From Arenimonas oryziterrae DSM 21050 = YC6267 (GTDB lineage: Bacteria; Pseudomonadota; Gammaproteobacteria; Xanthomonadales; Xanthomonadaceae), in NCBI RefSeq assembly GCF_000420545.1, contig NZ_ATVD01000002.1, forward strand, positions 310,001 to 374,000: 64,000 bases of DNA, read 5' to 3'. The stretch's first letter is position 1. Each line of letters begins with the position of its first letter. A program made the position numbers and the translations under genes. Shown here piece after piece: positions 18,024 to 27,100 of the stretch. Below the pieces are notes generated by a model. It did no database searches, was not told the origin of the DNA, and saw only the letters and a program-made list of their open reading frames with translations.

Positions 18024-18046
18024 GTCGCGGGCAAACCCGCTCCTAC
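18024..18046 (-). repeat. GTAG-headed REP element overlapping a stop codon
   Basis: On the minus strand it reads GTAGGAGCGGG, then TTT, then GCCCGCGAC: a GTAG head followed by an imperfect palindrome. This is the form of the REP/BIME units mobilised by RAYT transposases that are common in Pseudomonas and Xanthomonadales. The TAG inside the head is the stop codon of the gene ending at 18043. No RAYT gene is in the window. Confidence 0.8.
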
Positions 18047-18501
18047 GGCTGCGGTGCGCGCGGCCAGGGCCACCAGCCCTGCCCGGTCTGGGCGTAACGA
18101 TCGGCCGCCTGTTCGAACCGGTTGCGGTGACTGATGCCGCCGCAAGCGAAATACAGCGGCAGGAACAAGGCGCCGAGCGCGAGGTACTGGTAGACATGCG
18201 CGCGCTCGTGGTCGCCGATGCGCACGCAGTCGTCGCCGCCATGCGCCTGGCAGTGATAGGTGCGCGCCGGCTGGTCGAGACTGGTGCCGGTGAACAGGAT
18301 TACATTGCCCAGGGTCAGCGCGCCGCCGCCGGCGCGGCCCCAGGGATAGCGCAGAAACACCAGCGCGGCATCGGAGAAACGCGCGCGCGCGCCGAACGGC
18401 AGCGCCACCAAACCGGCGATCGCGCCGGCCAGGCTCATCGGGCTGGCCCAGATCAGTCCCAGGGTCTGCGCGAGCCGAAGCAGAAAGCGTCGCGCCGACA
18501 T
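18043..18501 (-). CDS. Small membrane protein with an HExxH motif
   Basis: A 152-residue protein from the ATG at 18501, which lies 5 bases after the upstream stop. A longer open frame to 18597 overlaps the upstream gene and is unlikely. Two hydrophobic helices lie at about residues 5-38 and 100-125. Between them GDHERAHVYQYLALG carries HERAH, a zinc-protease-like HExxH, and AYRWG-style glycine turns precede it (YPWGRAGGGAL). I cannot tell whether it is an active peptidase; a distal metal ligand is not obvious. Its stop codon is supplied by the REP element. Confidence 0.55.
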   Translation of the reverse strand: MSARRFLLRLAQTLGLIWASPMSLAGAIAGLVALPFGARARFSDAALVFLRYPWGRAGGGALTLGNVILFTGTSLDQPARTYHCQAHGGDDCVRIGDHERAHVYQYLALGALFLPLYFACGGISHRNRFEQAADRYAQTGQGWWPWPRAPQP

Positions 18502-18506
18502 CGTGC

Positions 18507-19217
18507 TCAGCCGCCGAAGGCCTTGCGCAGCAACGCCTCGGAGTGGCTCGGGCTCAGTTGCGCGGAGGTCGTGATCAGGCTGTTGACGGCCCAGCACGCG
18601 TCCTCGGGGCTCGCTGCCGCCGGATTGCTGAAAACACGCATGAGGCGTTCGCCGTATTCGCCGGGGTAGCTCTGCGCCAGATCGATGAACGCGCCCTTGA
18701 GCGCCTCTTCATCGACCGGAATCGCCGGCGCATTGTCGATCTCGGCAAGCAGGGCGTCGTAGAAGGTGTCGGTAACGATCCGGTGGTGTCGCGCGGGCAG
18801 GCGCTCAATCGCGTCCTGGATGTCCTTGCCCAGCGCCTGGTCGAAGTCGTCCTGGGGCACGGCGAGTTTCGCGCAGCTGGCCTCGGGCAGACGCGGCAGG
18901 ATCGCGGCCTGGGTCTTGGCCATCTCGATCAGGCGCTCGCGCGGAAACGAGCGCGCGCCGCGGCTGAAGGCCTGGTCCCAGGCGGCGTACAGGCCCTTGC
19001 TGGTCAGGTCGCCGGAATAGCGCGCCTTGAGTTTGGCATTGCTGTTGAACTTGTCGACGAAGGCCTGATGGTCGGCATACAGCGGCGAACTCGGCGGATA
19101 GGGATTGACCAACTCGACGCCCCCCGAACTGGGCAGGACCGAGCCGCCGTTCTTGAGCATGTTCTTGGCGCCCATGAGGACGGCGATGACGATAAGGACC
19201 AGGAAAATCTTTTTCAT
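18507..19217 (-). CDS. Membrane-anchored protein of unknown function
   Basis: A 236-residue protein starting MKKIFLVLIVIAVLMG, a single N-terminal membrane anchor or uncleaved signal. The rest is soluble and helical, with two cysteines (EASCAKL and EDACWAV) that could form a periplasmic disulfide. No family is recognised. The open frame continues upstream to 20573, but that extension is antisense to the membrane gene at 19332 and is rejected. It lies 5 bases before the HExxH membrane protein, so the two are probably one operon. Confidence 0.6.
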   Translation of the reverse strand: MKKIFLVLIVIAVLMGAKNMLKNGGSVLPSSGGVELVNPYPPSSPLYADHQAFVDKFNSNAKLKARYSGDLTSKGLYAAWDQAFSRGARSFPRERLIEMAKTQAAILPRLPEASCAKLAVPQDDFDQALGKDIQDAIERLPARHHRIVTDTFYDALLAEIDNAPAIPVDEEALKGAFIDLAQSYPGEYGERLMRVFSNPAAASPEDACWAVNSLITTSAQLSPSHSEALLRKAFGG

Positions 19218-19331
19218 GACAGGCTCGGCGGGATCTCCGGCCCATGATAGCGAGCCCCCCTGACCGCAGCCAGTGCGGCAGCGCAGCAGTAGTGGCATTC
19301 TTCCGTCACCTTCCAAGCCCAAGCCGCGACG

Positions 19332-20657
19332 ATGACCGACCAGGCCACAGACTCCGCTGACAACGTCTTGTCCAAACGTACGACGCCTACCTGGGACATG
19401 GAGCTGCTGATCTCCGGCGCTACCACCATCGGTCTGTTGCAATTGCCGGGGCTGATGGACGAAGTTTTCCTCGATGCGATCAACCGCAGTGCCGACGAAA
19501 TCCTGCGGGTGATCATGCCCTTGTGGACCTACGCGAAGTTCGCGTTGTTCACCTTGATCGCGACCTTTGTCATGCACCTGTGCCTGCGCGGCTACTGGAT
19601 CGCGCTGGTCGGCATGAACTCGGTGTATCCCGGCGGGGTGCGTTGGAACAACCTGAAGATGGGCCCGCATTCGCGTGCGATCAGCGAAAAGGAATCGCCG
19701 GCGATGGCCGAGGTCATCGAAGCCGCCGACAACCGCGCGACGCGCGTGTTCGGGCTGGGATTCGGCATGGCGATGGTCATGCTGATGCCCGTGGCGATAG
19801 CGCTGCTGGTCCTGACCTCGGCCTTGCTGGCACGTCATTTCTTTCACATCAACATCGATGCGCTGAAAGTTTTCGCCATCGTCCTGGCGGTCGTGATCCT
19901 GCCCTGGGCGCTGCTGAGCTTCGTCGACCGCCAATATGGAGACCGCTTCGCGCCAGACCATTGGCTGTCGCGGGCGATGCGCCGGCTGCTGGCGATGTAC
20001 AGCCGCGTCGGCATCGGACGGCGCAACAACTTGTTGCTGACGCTGTACACCAGCCACGAAGGCGCGCAGCGCGCCAGCCTGGTCATCGTGCTGGCGATGG
20101 TGCCGATCTTCGCCGTGGTCTTCGTGCAGTCGGTGATGGCTTCCGTCGGATTTTCCTACGGCGACTTCGACGGCCTGCCGGACGACACGATGTACGCTGC
20201 CAACAGCGCGCAACCGGAGTTCTACGACAGTTCGCGCAATGGCGACGCCGCCCTGGGCCTGCTCGCGCCGTTCATTCCCAATCGCGTGGTGCGCGGGCCG
20301 TATCTGGAATTGTTCGTCCCCTACCTGCCGCGCCGGCATACGCCGGCGATGCAGCGCGCCTGCCCGGATGCACTCGCGGAAATGATCGCGGCCAATGAAG
20401 ACAACACCGATGTCGGTTCGCGTGCGGCGTTCGATTGCCTGGCGCGGCTGCACGACATCCAGTTGGACGGCTTGCCGGTCGCCGTGACTTTCGACGCCAG
20501 CGCCGACCCGAAGACCGGCCAGCGCGGCATGCTGGCGATGATCCCGGTGCGCGATCTCGCCGCAGGCCGGCACGAACTGAGCGTTGCCGCGATCACGCGC
20601 ACGAGTGCGAAGAAAGAACTGCCCGTGCGCCGCTATCGGATCATTTTCTGGAAATGA
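19332..20657 (+). CDS. Four-helix membrane protein of unknown function
   Basis: A 441-residue protein with four probable membrane helices at about residues 68-94, 140-167, 178-199 and 249-272. The C-terminal about 170 residues are soluble (QPEFYDSSRNGDAAL onward) and end in a short beta-rich tail, RYRIIFWK. No catalytic motif or family is recognised. It is divergent from the 18507 gene with 114 bases between, and convergent with the oligomer hydrolase 16 bases downstream. Confidence 0.65.
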   Translation: MTDQATDSADNVLSKRTTPTWDMELLISGATTIGLLQLPGLMDEVFLDAINRSADEILRVIMPLWTYAKFALFTLIATFVMHLCLRGYWIALVGMNSVYPGGVRWNNLKMGPHSRAISEKESPAMAEVIEAADNRATRVFGLGFGMAMVMLMPVAIALLVLTSALLARHFFHINIDALKVFAIVLAVVILPWALLSFVDRQYGDRFAPDHWLSRAMRRLLAMYSRVGIGRRNNLLLTLYTSHEGAQRASLVIVLAMVPIFAVVFVQSVMASVGFSYGDFDGLPDDTMYAANSAQPEFYDSSRNGDAALGLLAPFIPNRVVRGPYLELFVPYLPRRHTPAMQRACPDALAEMIAANEDNTDVGSRAAFDCLARLHDIQLDGLPVAVTFDASADPKTGQRGMLAMIPVRDLAAGRHELSVAAITRTSAKKELPVRRYRIIFWK

Positions 20658-20673
20658 GGATCTCGCGCCGGAG

Positions 20674-22521
20674 CTAAGGCATCCGGCCGAGATGATCCGC
20701 GCTCAGCGGAGCCAGCACGCCGTTGACGAACGCGCGGGGCGTGGTCGCGATGTCGGCATCGCCCGGCAAGGGTTTTCCTTCGGCGACATGCGCCCACATC
20801 GCATCGAGACCGCGGTAGGCATAGGGCAGCATCGGCAGGTAGCGCGCACCGAGCACCGGCAAGCCCAGGAACGCATCGAAATGCTGCGCGTTGTGCACGC
20901 GCCAGTAGCGGACATCGCGGCCACGGGCACTCGCCCAACGCGCGTAGGCGGCGCCGCTGAAAGCTTCCGGAATCAATCCGTCGTCGACGCCGTGCATGAC
21001 CAGCACCGGCAGATTCTTTCGCGGCAAGCGCGCGCGGGTGGCGGCCACCGATGCACGCACGGTGTCGGCCGGCGCCGACTTGTCGGTCCATAGCGCGCGC
21101 AGGCACTGCAGGCCAGGCAAGGCATCGCTGGTGTCGCCCGCCTTCGCATCGAGCAAGGTCACGCCGGCACCCGGCGGAATGCCGGAGCTGTCGCTCCACC
21201 AGGCGGCGCGTTCCTTGTCGGCGTTGGCAGAACGCAACCCGTCCTTGCCGAGCGCAGTGAAACGATAGCCGCAGGGCATGGTGCCGGCGTCCGCGCGCGC
21301 ATAAGCGGAGGCGTAGGTGACTGCCACCGTGCGCCACAGATCGAAACTCGTACTGATCGCGCCGGCGGCGAGCGCCTCGTCGGTCCAGCCCTGCGCGTGC
21401 AGGATTTGCCGCGCCTGCTCGGCCTGCGCCATCGGCGTGTCGCCGGTCAGCCGTCCCTGTGCCTTCAATGCTGCGCAGCGTGCGATCCCAGCCGGCGCGG
21501 GCTGGCCACCGGGCCGGGCCATCGCCACGCCATCGAAGGTCGGCGCGGCGAGCGCGCAGGACATCCAGATCGCCGCCTCCGTCGTGTAGTCAAACAGCGG
21601 TCGCCCGCCCTCGCCCGGGAACACGTTCGGCGAGATCGCGACCACGCCGTCGAGCCAGTCGCCATCGAGTTCCGCCGCGCGCAACACCGCGCCGCCGCCA
21701 TTAGAAACGCCGACCGCGATCACGCGCGTATTCGCGAAGGTGTATGGGCCGCCGTCGGGGAAACCGCTCTGCAGCACGCCCAAGGCGAACTCGGCGGCTT
21801 GCTTCACATGCCGGCCCCAATCGGCCTCGGGATTGTCGCCCGAATGGGCATGCTTGACCGCGACCGGCGCGAGACCGGCGCCGGTGTATTTGGCGATGTC
21901 GAATTCGACGGCGTCGCCCGGTTCGGCCCGCGTGCCGTCCAGACGTGTTCCCACGCCGTCTGCCGTGTCGACGAACCCGGTGCCAGTACCCTTGTCGGTG
22001 TAGGCGACTGCACAGCCATGGCTCAAGCCCCAGGCGCCGGCGAGCGCGATGCCCCCGTAGATGCCGCGCGACCCGGACGAGGCGTTGACGACGATGCAGC
22101 GTTTGCCGGCGTCGAACGCATCAGGCAATTGCACCATCACCCGATGCGGTTGCTTCGCGCCGGGCAGGCGCACCAGCGCCTGATACTCGCGACCAGGCAC
22201 CGGCGCGAGCGATCCGTACAGCTCGCCATAGCCGCCACCGGGCGCGAGATCGGCGATGCCGCGCCAGTTCGACCAGATCGCGCGACGGCGCAGTTCCTGC
22301 GGCGTGGGATGCGCAGCGTCGGCGAACGCTGGCGGCAGCGGACTGCGCAATCCCGCCGTGCCCAGTCCGGCAGTAAGAAGGTCGTCGCCCTCGCGGTGCG
22401 ACTGCAGGGCGATGCCGGCGACGAGTTTCATTTCCTTGGCCTTTGCCGGCGCGGTAGCGACGGAAACCAGTGCGGCGAGGGCCGCGAGCGGGAACAGCAG
22501 ACGCGAGGCGATCGGGTTCAT
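20674..22521 (-). CDS. D-(-)-3-hydroxybutyrate oligomer hydrolase
   Basis: A 615-residue exported hydrolase with signal peptide (residues 1-28, ending AKA|KE). The blocks VVNASSGSRGIYG, LSHGCAVAYTDKGTGTG and the nucleophile elbow GVSNGGGAVL (Ser273) are those of the 3HB-oligomer hydrolase family. An acid residue and histidine are expected in VMHGVDDGLIP and VHNAQHFDAF. It cleaves oligomers released from poly-3-hydroxybutyrate to 3-hydroxybutyrate. The length is a little below the usual about 690 residues. It is divergent from the 3HB dehydrogenase gene, with a dyad operator candidate between them. Confidence 0.88.
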   Translation of the reverse strand: MNPIASRLLFPLAALAALVSVATAPAKAKEMKLVAGIALQSHREGDDLLTAGLGTAGLRSPLPPAFADAAHPTPQELRRRAIWSNWRGIADLAPGGGYGELYGSLAPVPGREYQALVRLPGAKQPHRVMVQLPDAFDAGKRCIVVNASSGSRGIYGGIALAGAWGLSHGCAVAYTDKGTGTGFVDTADGVGTRLDGTRAEPGDAVEFDIAKYTGAGLAPVAVKHAHSGDNPEADWGRHVKQAAEFALGVLQSGFPDGGPYTFANTRVIAVGVSNGGGAVLRAAELDGDWLDGVVAISPNVFPGEGGRPLFDYTTEAAIWMSCALAAPTFDGVAMARPGGQPAPAGIARCAALKAQGRLTGDTPMAQAEQARQILHAQGWTDEALAAGAISTSFDLWRTVAVTYASAYARADAGTMPCGYRFTALGKDGLRSANADKERAAWWSDSSGIPPGAGVTLLDAKAGDTSDALPGLQCLRALWTDKSAPADTVRASVAATRARLPRKNLPVLVMHGVDDGLIPEAFSGAAYARWASARGRDVRYWRVHNAQHFDAFLGLPVLGARYLPMLPYAYRGLDAMWAHVAEGKPLPGDADIATTPRAFVNGVLAPLSADHLGRMP

Positions 22522-22556
22522 CGCCGCAAGATAGCAACCGTCGCACGGTCCGGCAT

Positions 22557-22571
22557 CGTACTTTGGTACAG
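22557..22571 (+). promoter_or_regulatory. Candidate operator, GTAC-N4-GTAC dyad, copy 1
   Basis: The sequence CGTACTTTGGTACAG lies 57 bases upstream of the dehydrogenase ATG and 35 bases from the divergent hydrolase ATG. It shares 12 of 15 positions with copy 2 at 30021-30035, in the same orientation. The best guess is a binding site for the adjacent CrbR-like regulator; this is inference. Confidence 0.6.
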
Positions 22572-22628
22572 GCGTCGCGCCCGGATGCCCTTGTTAGTGT
22601 GCGCAATCGGCTTCATCGGGTCCCGCGC

Positions 22629-23438
22629 ATGTCCGAAAACTTCCTCATCGGCCGAAACGCCCTGGTCACCGGCGGCACGTCGGGCATCGGCCTGGCGATC
22701 GCCACGGCCCTGGGACGCGCCGGCGCACGCGTGGCGATCAACGGCCTGGGCGACGGCGCGCAGATCCTCGCCGCCTTGACCGACATCCTCGCCGAGGGCG
22801 CGACCGATGCGCGACATTTCCCCGCCGATCTGCGCGACGCCGCGGCGATCGAAGCGATGGTCACCGATTGCACGGCCTGGGGCGCCCCGGACATCGTCGT
22901 CAACTGCGCAGGCATTCAGCACACCGCCGCGCTCGCCGACATGCCGGCAGCAACCTGGGACGCGATGATCGCGGTGAACCTGAGCGCGGCCTTCCACACG
23001 CTGCGCCTCACCCTGCCCGGCATGGCCGCCCGCGGTTTCGGTCGCGTGGTCAACATCGCTTCGGTGCACGGGCTCGTCGCTTCGCTGAACAAGGCGCCGT
23101 ATGTCGCCAGCAAGTTCGGACTGATCGGACTGAGCAAGGTCGCGGCGCTGGAATACGCGGCGGCCGGCACGCGCAGCAGCGGCGGCGTGACGATCAACTG
23201 CCTGTGCCCGGGCTGGGTGGAGACGCCGCTGATCGAACCGCAGATCGCCGCACGCGCCGCCGCGGTCGGCGGCGGCCGCGACGAGGGCGTGCGCGAACTG
23301 CTGCGCGAAAAACAGCCGAGCCAACGCACCTCGCTGCCGGAGGAAATCGCGCAGGCGGTGCTGTGGCTGTGCCGCGCCGAATCGCACAATCTGACCGGTG
23401 CGGCGATTCCGATCGACGGCGGCTGGACGGCGCAATAG
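22629..23438 (+). CDS. bdhA: 3-hydroxybutyrate dehydrogenase (SDR family)
   Basis: A 269-residue classical short-chain dehydrogenase from the ATG at 22629. The cofactor motif is TGGTSGIG, then NCAGIQHTA. The catalytic Ser is in NIASVHG and Tyr-Lys in YVASKFG. NCAGIQH, GWVETPLIEPQ and LLREKQPS are characteristic of D-3-hydroxybutyrate dehydrogenases. It oxidises 3-hydroxybutyrate to acetoacetate with NAD. It sits divergent to the oligomer hydrolase and 69 bases before a response regulator on the same strand. Confidence 0.9.
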   Translation: MSENFLIGRNALVTGGTSGIGLAIATALGRAGARVAINGLGDGAQILAALTDILAEGATDARHFPADLRDAAAIEAMVTDCTAWGAPDIVVNCAGIQHTAALADMPAATWDAMIAVNLSAAFHTLRLTLPGMAARGFGRVVNIASVHGLVASLNKAPYVASKFGLIGLSKVAALEYAAAGTRSSGGVTINCLCPGWVETPLIEPQIAARAAAVGGGRDEGVRELLREKQPSQRTSLPEEIAQAVLWLCRAESHNLTGAAIPIDGGWTAQ

Positions 23439-23507
23439 TCTGCGAACAGCCGTGTTCCGCATGCGCCGATCCGCCTGCCGATGCCGTCCACGCATTAGAC
23501 TCGGCTC

Positions 23508-24176
23508 ATGACCCGCCTGCTCGTCGCCGACGACCATCCCCTGTATCGCCTCGCGTTGACGCAGGCCGTGCACGGCATCCTGCCCGACGCCGATATTCGT
23601 GAGGCCGGCGATCTCGCGGGCGCGCAGGCCGCGCTCGCGGCGCATCCCGATACCGATCTGGTCCTGCTCGACCTGCACATGCCCGGCAGTCATGGCCTCA
23701 TGGGGCTGGCGACCTTGCGCGCCGAACATCCTGGCGTCGCCGTGGTGATGATTTCCGCGCACGACGATCCGCTCACGATCCGGCGTGCGCTCGCGCACGG
23801 CGCGGCCGGCTATCTGACCAAACGCGCGAACCTCGAGGACTTGCAGCAGGGCTTACGCGCCGTGCTCGCCTGCGAGGAATGGCTGCCCCCGGGCGTACGC
23901 GAGGCCGTCGCCGCGATCGCGATCGATCCGCAGGACGCCCACATTGCTGCTCGCCTGGCGTCGCTGAGTCCGCAACAGTTCAAGGTGCTCGCACGCGTCG
24001 CCGAGGGCCGCCTCAACAAGCAGATCGCCGACGAACTCGGCATCCAGGAACGCACGGTCAAGGCCCATATGAGTGCGATCTTCGAAAAACTCGCGGTGCG
24101 CAATCGCACGCAGGCCGGTGTGTTGCTGCGCTCGCTCGAACTCGGCGACCCGAGCAAGTCCGTCGCGCCGGACTGA
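23508..24176 (+). CDS. crbR: NarL/LuxR-type response regulator (CrbR-like)
   Basis: A 222-residue regulator. The receiver domain (1-120) has the acidic pair in VADDHP, phosphoacceptor Asp in LVLLDLHMPG and Lys in YLTKRA. The C-terminal LuxR helix-turn-helix reads GRLNKQIADELGIQERTVKAH. It is convergent with, and 12 bases from, a hybrid kinase of CrbS architecture. CrbS/CrbR pairs in Pseudomonas and Vibrio control acetate and related carbon use. Here the pair is embedded among 3-hydroxybutyrate genes. The symbol rests on that pairing and is not certain. Confidence 0.85.
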   Translation: MTRLLVADDHPLYRLALTQAVHGILPDADIREAGDLAGAQAALAAHPDTDLVLLDLHMPGSHGLMGLATLRAEHPGVAVVMISAHDDPLTIRRALAHGAAGYLTKRANLEDLQQGLRAVLACEEWLPPGVREAVAAIAIDPQDAHIAARLASLSPQQFKVLARVAEGRLNKQIADELGIQERTVKAHMSAIFEKLAVRNRTQAGVLLRSLELGDPSKSVAPD

Positions 24177-24188
24177 TCGTCCGCAGAC

Positions 24189-27100
24189 TCAGGACGTCAC
24201 CGCCAGCAGGCGCGCCATCATCGACTTCAACGCGAGCGGCTTGAGCGGCTTGTAGAGCAGTTGCGCGCCCGCCGCCGCCACGGCCAGGCGCACCGCTTCG
24301 CTGTGATCGGCGGTGATGACCACGCAGGGACGCGAAGGCATCAGGCCCTGCAGGCGCTCGCGCAATTGCAGGCCGGTGTGGTCGCGGTCGAGGTGATAGT
24401 CGAGCAGCAGCAGATCGGGCGTGGCTGCGCGCACGGCGTCCTCGGCCTCGTCGGCGTCGCGTGCGGCGAGCACTTCGCACTGCCAGCCCGACAGCAGGGC
24501 CTGCATCGCACGCAGCACATCCAGATCGTTGTCGACGACCAGCACGCGGCTGCGCGGCGCTTCCGGCGGCGCGGCGGACGTGCCGGGAACCGCGACCGGC
24601 TGCGCTGCCGCACGCGGCACATCGACGCAGAACATCGCCCCGTGCCCGAGACGCGAACGCAGGCCCAGCCGATGGCCGAGCAGGCGCGCGATGCGTTCGG
24701 AAATCGCCAGGCCCAGACCGAGTCCCTGGCCGCCGCGATCGAGCCGGCGGAATTCCTCGAAGATCACCTGCTGGTCGGCCTCGGCGATGCCCGGACCGGT
24801 GTCGTGCACTTCGATCGACAACTGCGCGCCGTGACGACGGCAGCCGATCAGGATGCGACCCTGCGCGGTATAGCGCACGGCATTGGCGAGAAAATTCTGC
24901 AGCACGCGACGCAGCAACTGCGGATCGCTGCGCACCCAGGCGCGCGTCGGCACGCAGTCCAGACGCAGGCCCTTCTCGTGCGCAAGTACGCCGAATTCGG
25001 CCGCGAGGTGCTGCAGGACTTCGTCGAGGCGGAACACCTGGATGCTCGGCGCCATGCCGCCGGCGTCGAGGCGCGAGATGTCGAGCAGCCCCGACAACAG
25101 GCTCTCGGCGGACCCGAGCGCGCCGTCGATATTGGCCACGCCAGCGCGGTACTGCGGATGCTCGAGCTGCTGCGCGAGCGCATGGGTGAACAGATGCGCG
25201 GCATTCAGCGGCTGTGCGAGGTCATGGCTGACGGCGGCCAGAAAGCGCGTCTTCGCGCGATTGGCACGCTCGGCTTCGGCTTTCGCACCTTCAAGTTCGG
25301 CGGTACGCGCGACTACGCGCTGTTCCAGGGTTTCGGCGACGCGCTTGAGTTCGTCCTCGCTGCGCCGGAAATCGGTGACGTCGGTGAAGGTGGCGACGAA
25401 GCCGCCGCCGGGCATCGGATTGCCGCGGATCTCGACCATCGCTTCGCCAAAGCGCCGCTCGGTGACATAAGGCGTGCCCGCGCGCATGTGCGCGATGCGC
25501 TTGCGTACTTCCCGATCATCGAGGCGATCGTCGAAGCGATCGTCGAGGCGATTGCCCGCCAGCCCACGACGCACGTTGTAGGCGAGCAGATCGACCACCG
25601 GCACGCCGACGCGCAGCAACTCGCCCGGATAGCCGAACAGTTCGGCGTAGCGACGGTTCCAGGCGACCAGACGCAGCTCGGCATCGACCACGCTGATGCC
25701 CTGGCTCATGTTTTCCAACGCTGCTTCCAGCACGCGCTGGTTGAAGCGCAGCGCCTGCGAGGCCTCGCCGACGATGGTGGCGACGGTATCGAGATCGCGG
25801 CCCTGCTCGCGGCGCGCGGCGTCGAGCAGCAGGCGGGCCGACGCGGCACCGAGCACCGCGGCCAGTTCACGTTCGATGCGTTGTTCGACGAGCAGCGGCA
25901 CCGCACCCTCGCCGGGCGCGTCGTTCAAGGCCAGGCGCACGCGCTCTTCGGGCAGGAAGCGCGCCGCGACCTCGTGCAAGGTCACCCGCGCGAAGCCCGC
26001 TTCGGCGATCACTTCCGGCGAGGTGCCGCGCCGGCTCGCATCGAGCCAGGTCACCGCCGCACCGGCGATCAGACTTAGCGTGACGCCGCGACCGAGCCGG
26101 CTCCAGGTGTCGAGACCGAGCAAGCCGTCGGGCGCAAGCCAGGTCAACCCCATCGGGCCGGCCCGCAGCCAGTGCGTCGATGCGCCGAAGCCCTCCACGA
26201 GCACGGGCACGAGCAACGCCCAAGCCCAGACGAGCACGGCGACGAATACGCCGAGCATGACTGACCTCGGTGGCGTCTGCGGGCGCCACACGGCGAACGC
26301 CACCGCCGGCGCCAGCGTCGCGAGACCGGAGAACGACACCGCACCGATGTCAGCCAGCGCGTCGCTGCCGGCAATCGCGCGACTGTAGAGCCAGGCGAGC
26401 AGTACGACCGCGAGAATGCCGACGCGACGCTGCATCAGCACCGCGCCGCGCAGATCGCCGCCCTCGCCCACGCCGCGCGAGGTCCAGCGCCCGCGCACGA
26501 GCAAGGGCGTCAGCCAGTGGTTGCCGATCATCACACTCAGCGCCAGCGTCGCCAGGATCACCATGCCTGTGGCGGCGCTGAGACCGCCGAGGAAGGCGAG
26601 CAAGGCGAGACCCTCGTGGCCCTGCGACAGCGGCAAGGCGAGCACGTACAGATCCGAGGGCACGCCCTGGGGTGCCAGCAAGGCATCGCCGGCGCGCGCG
26701 AGCGGCAGGATCGGCAACGCGATCAGCAACATGTACAGCGGGAACAACCAGCGCGCGGTGCGCAAATGGCGATCGTCCCGGCACTCGACCACGCCGACGT
26801 GGAATTGGTGCGGCAAGGTGAACATCGCCAGGGCGCCGAGCAGGATCAGTGCGGGAAAGCCGCTCGCATCGTTCGGCGGAAGCTGTGCGGGATCGATCGC
26901 CGGCAGCGTCGGCCCGGTCCAGACGAAGAAGCCCAGCGCCAGCATCGCACCGAGTTTGAGCAGCGATTCCACGGCCATCGCCAGCACGAGGCCACGGTTG
27001 TGTTCGATCGCCGACGCGCGCCGCGTGCCGAACAGCATCGCGAACAAGGCCATCGCCAACGCGACGTAAAGAGCGCTGTCTTGCCAGGGTGCGGGCGAGA

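Noticed and set aside
19218-20573. Upstream extension of the anchored-protein frame that ends at 18507
   Set aside because: The extension is antisense to the membrane protein gene at 19332; the MKK start with an anchor helix at 19217 is better.
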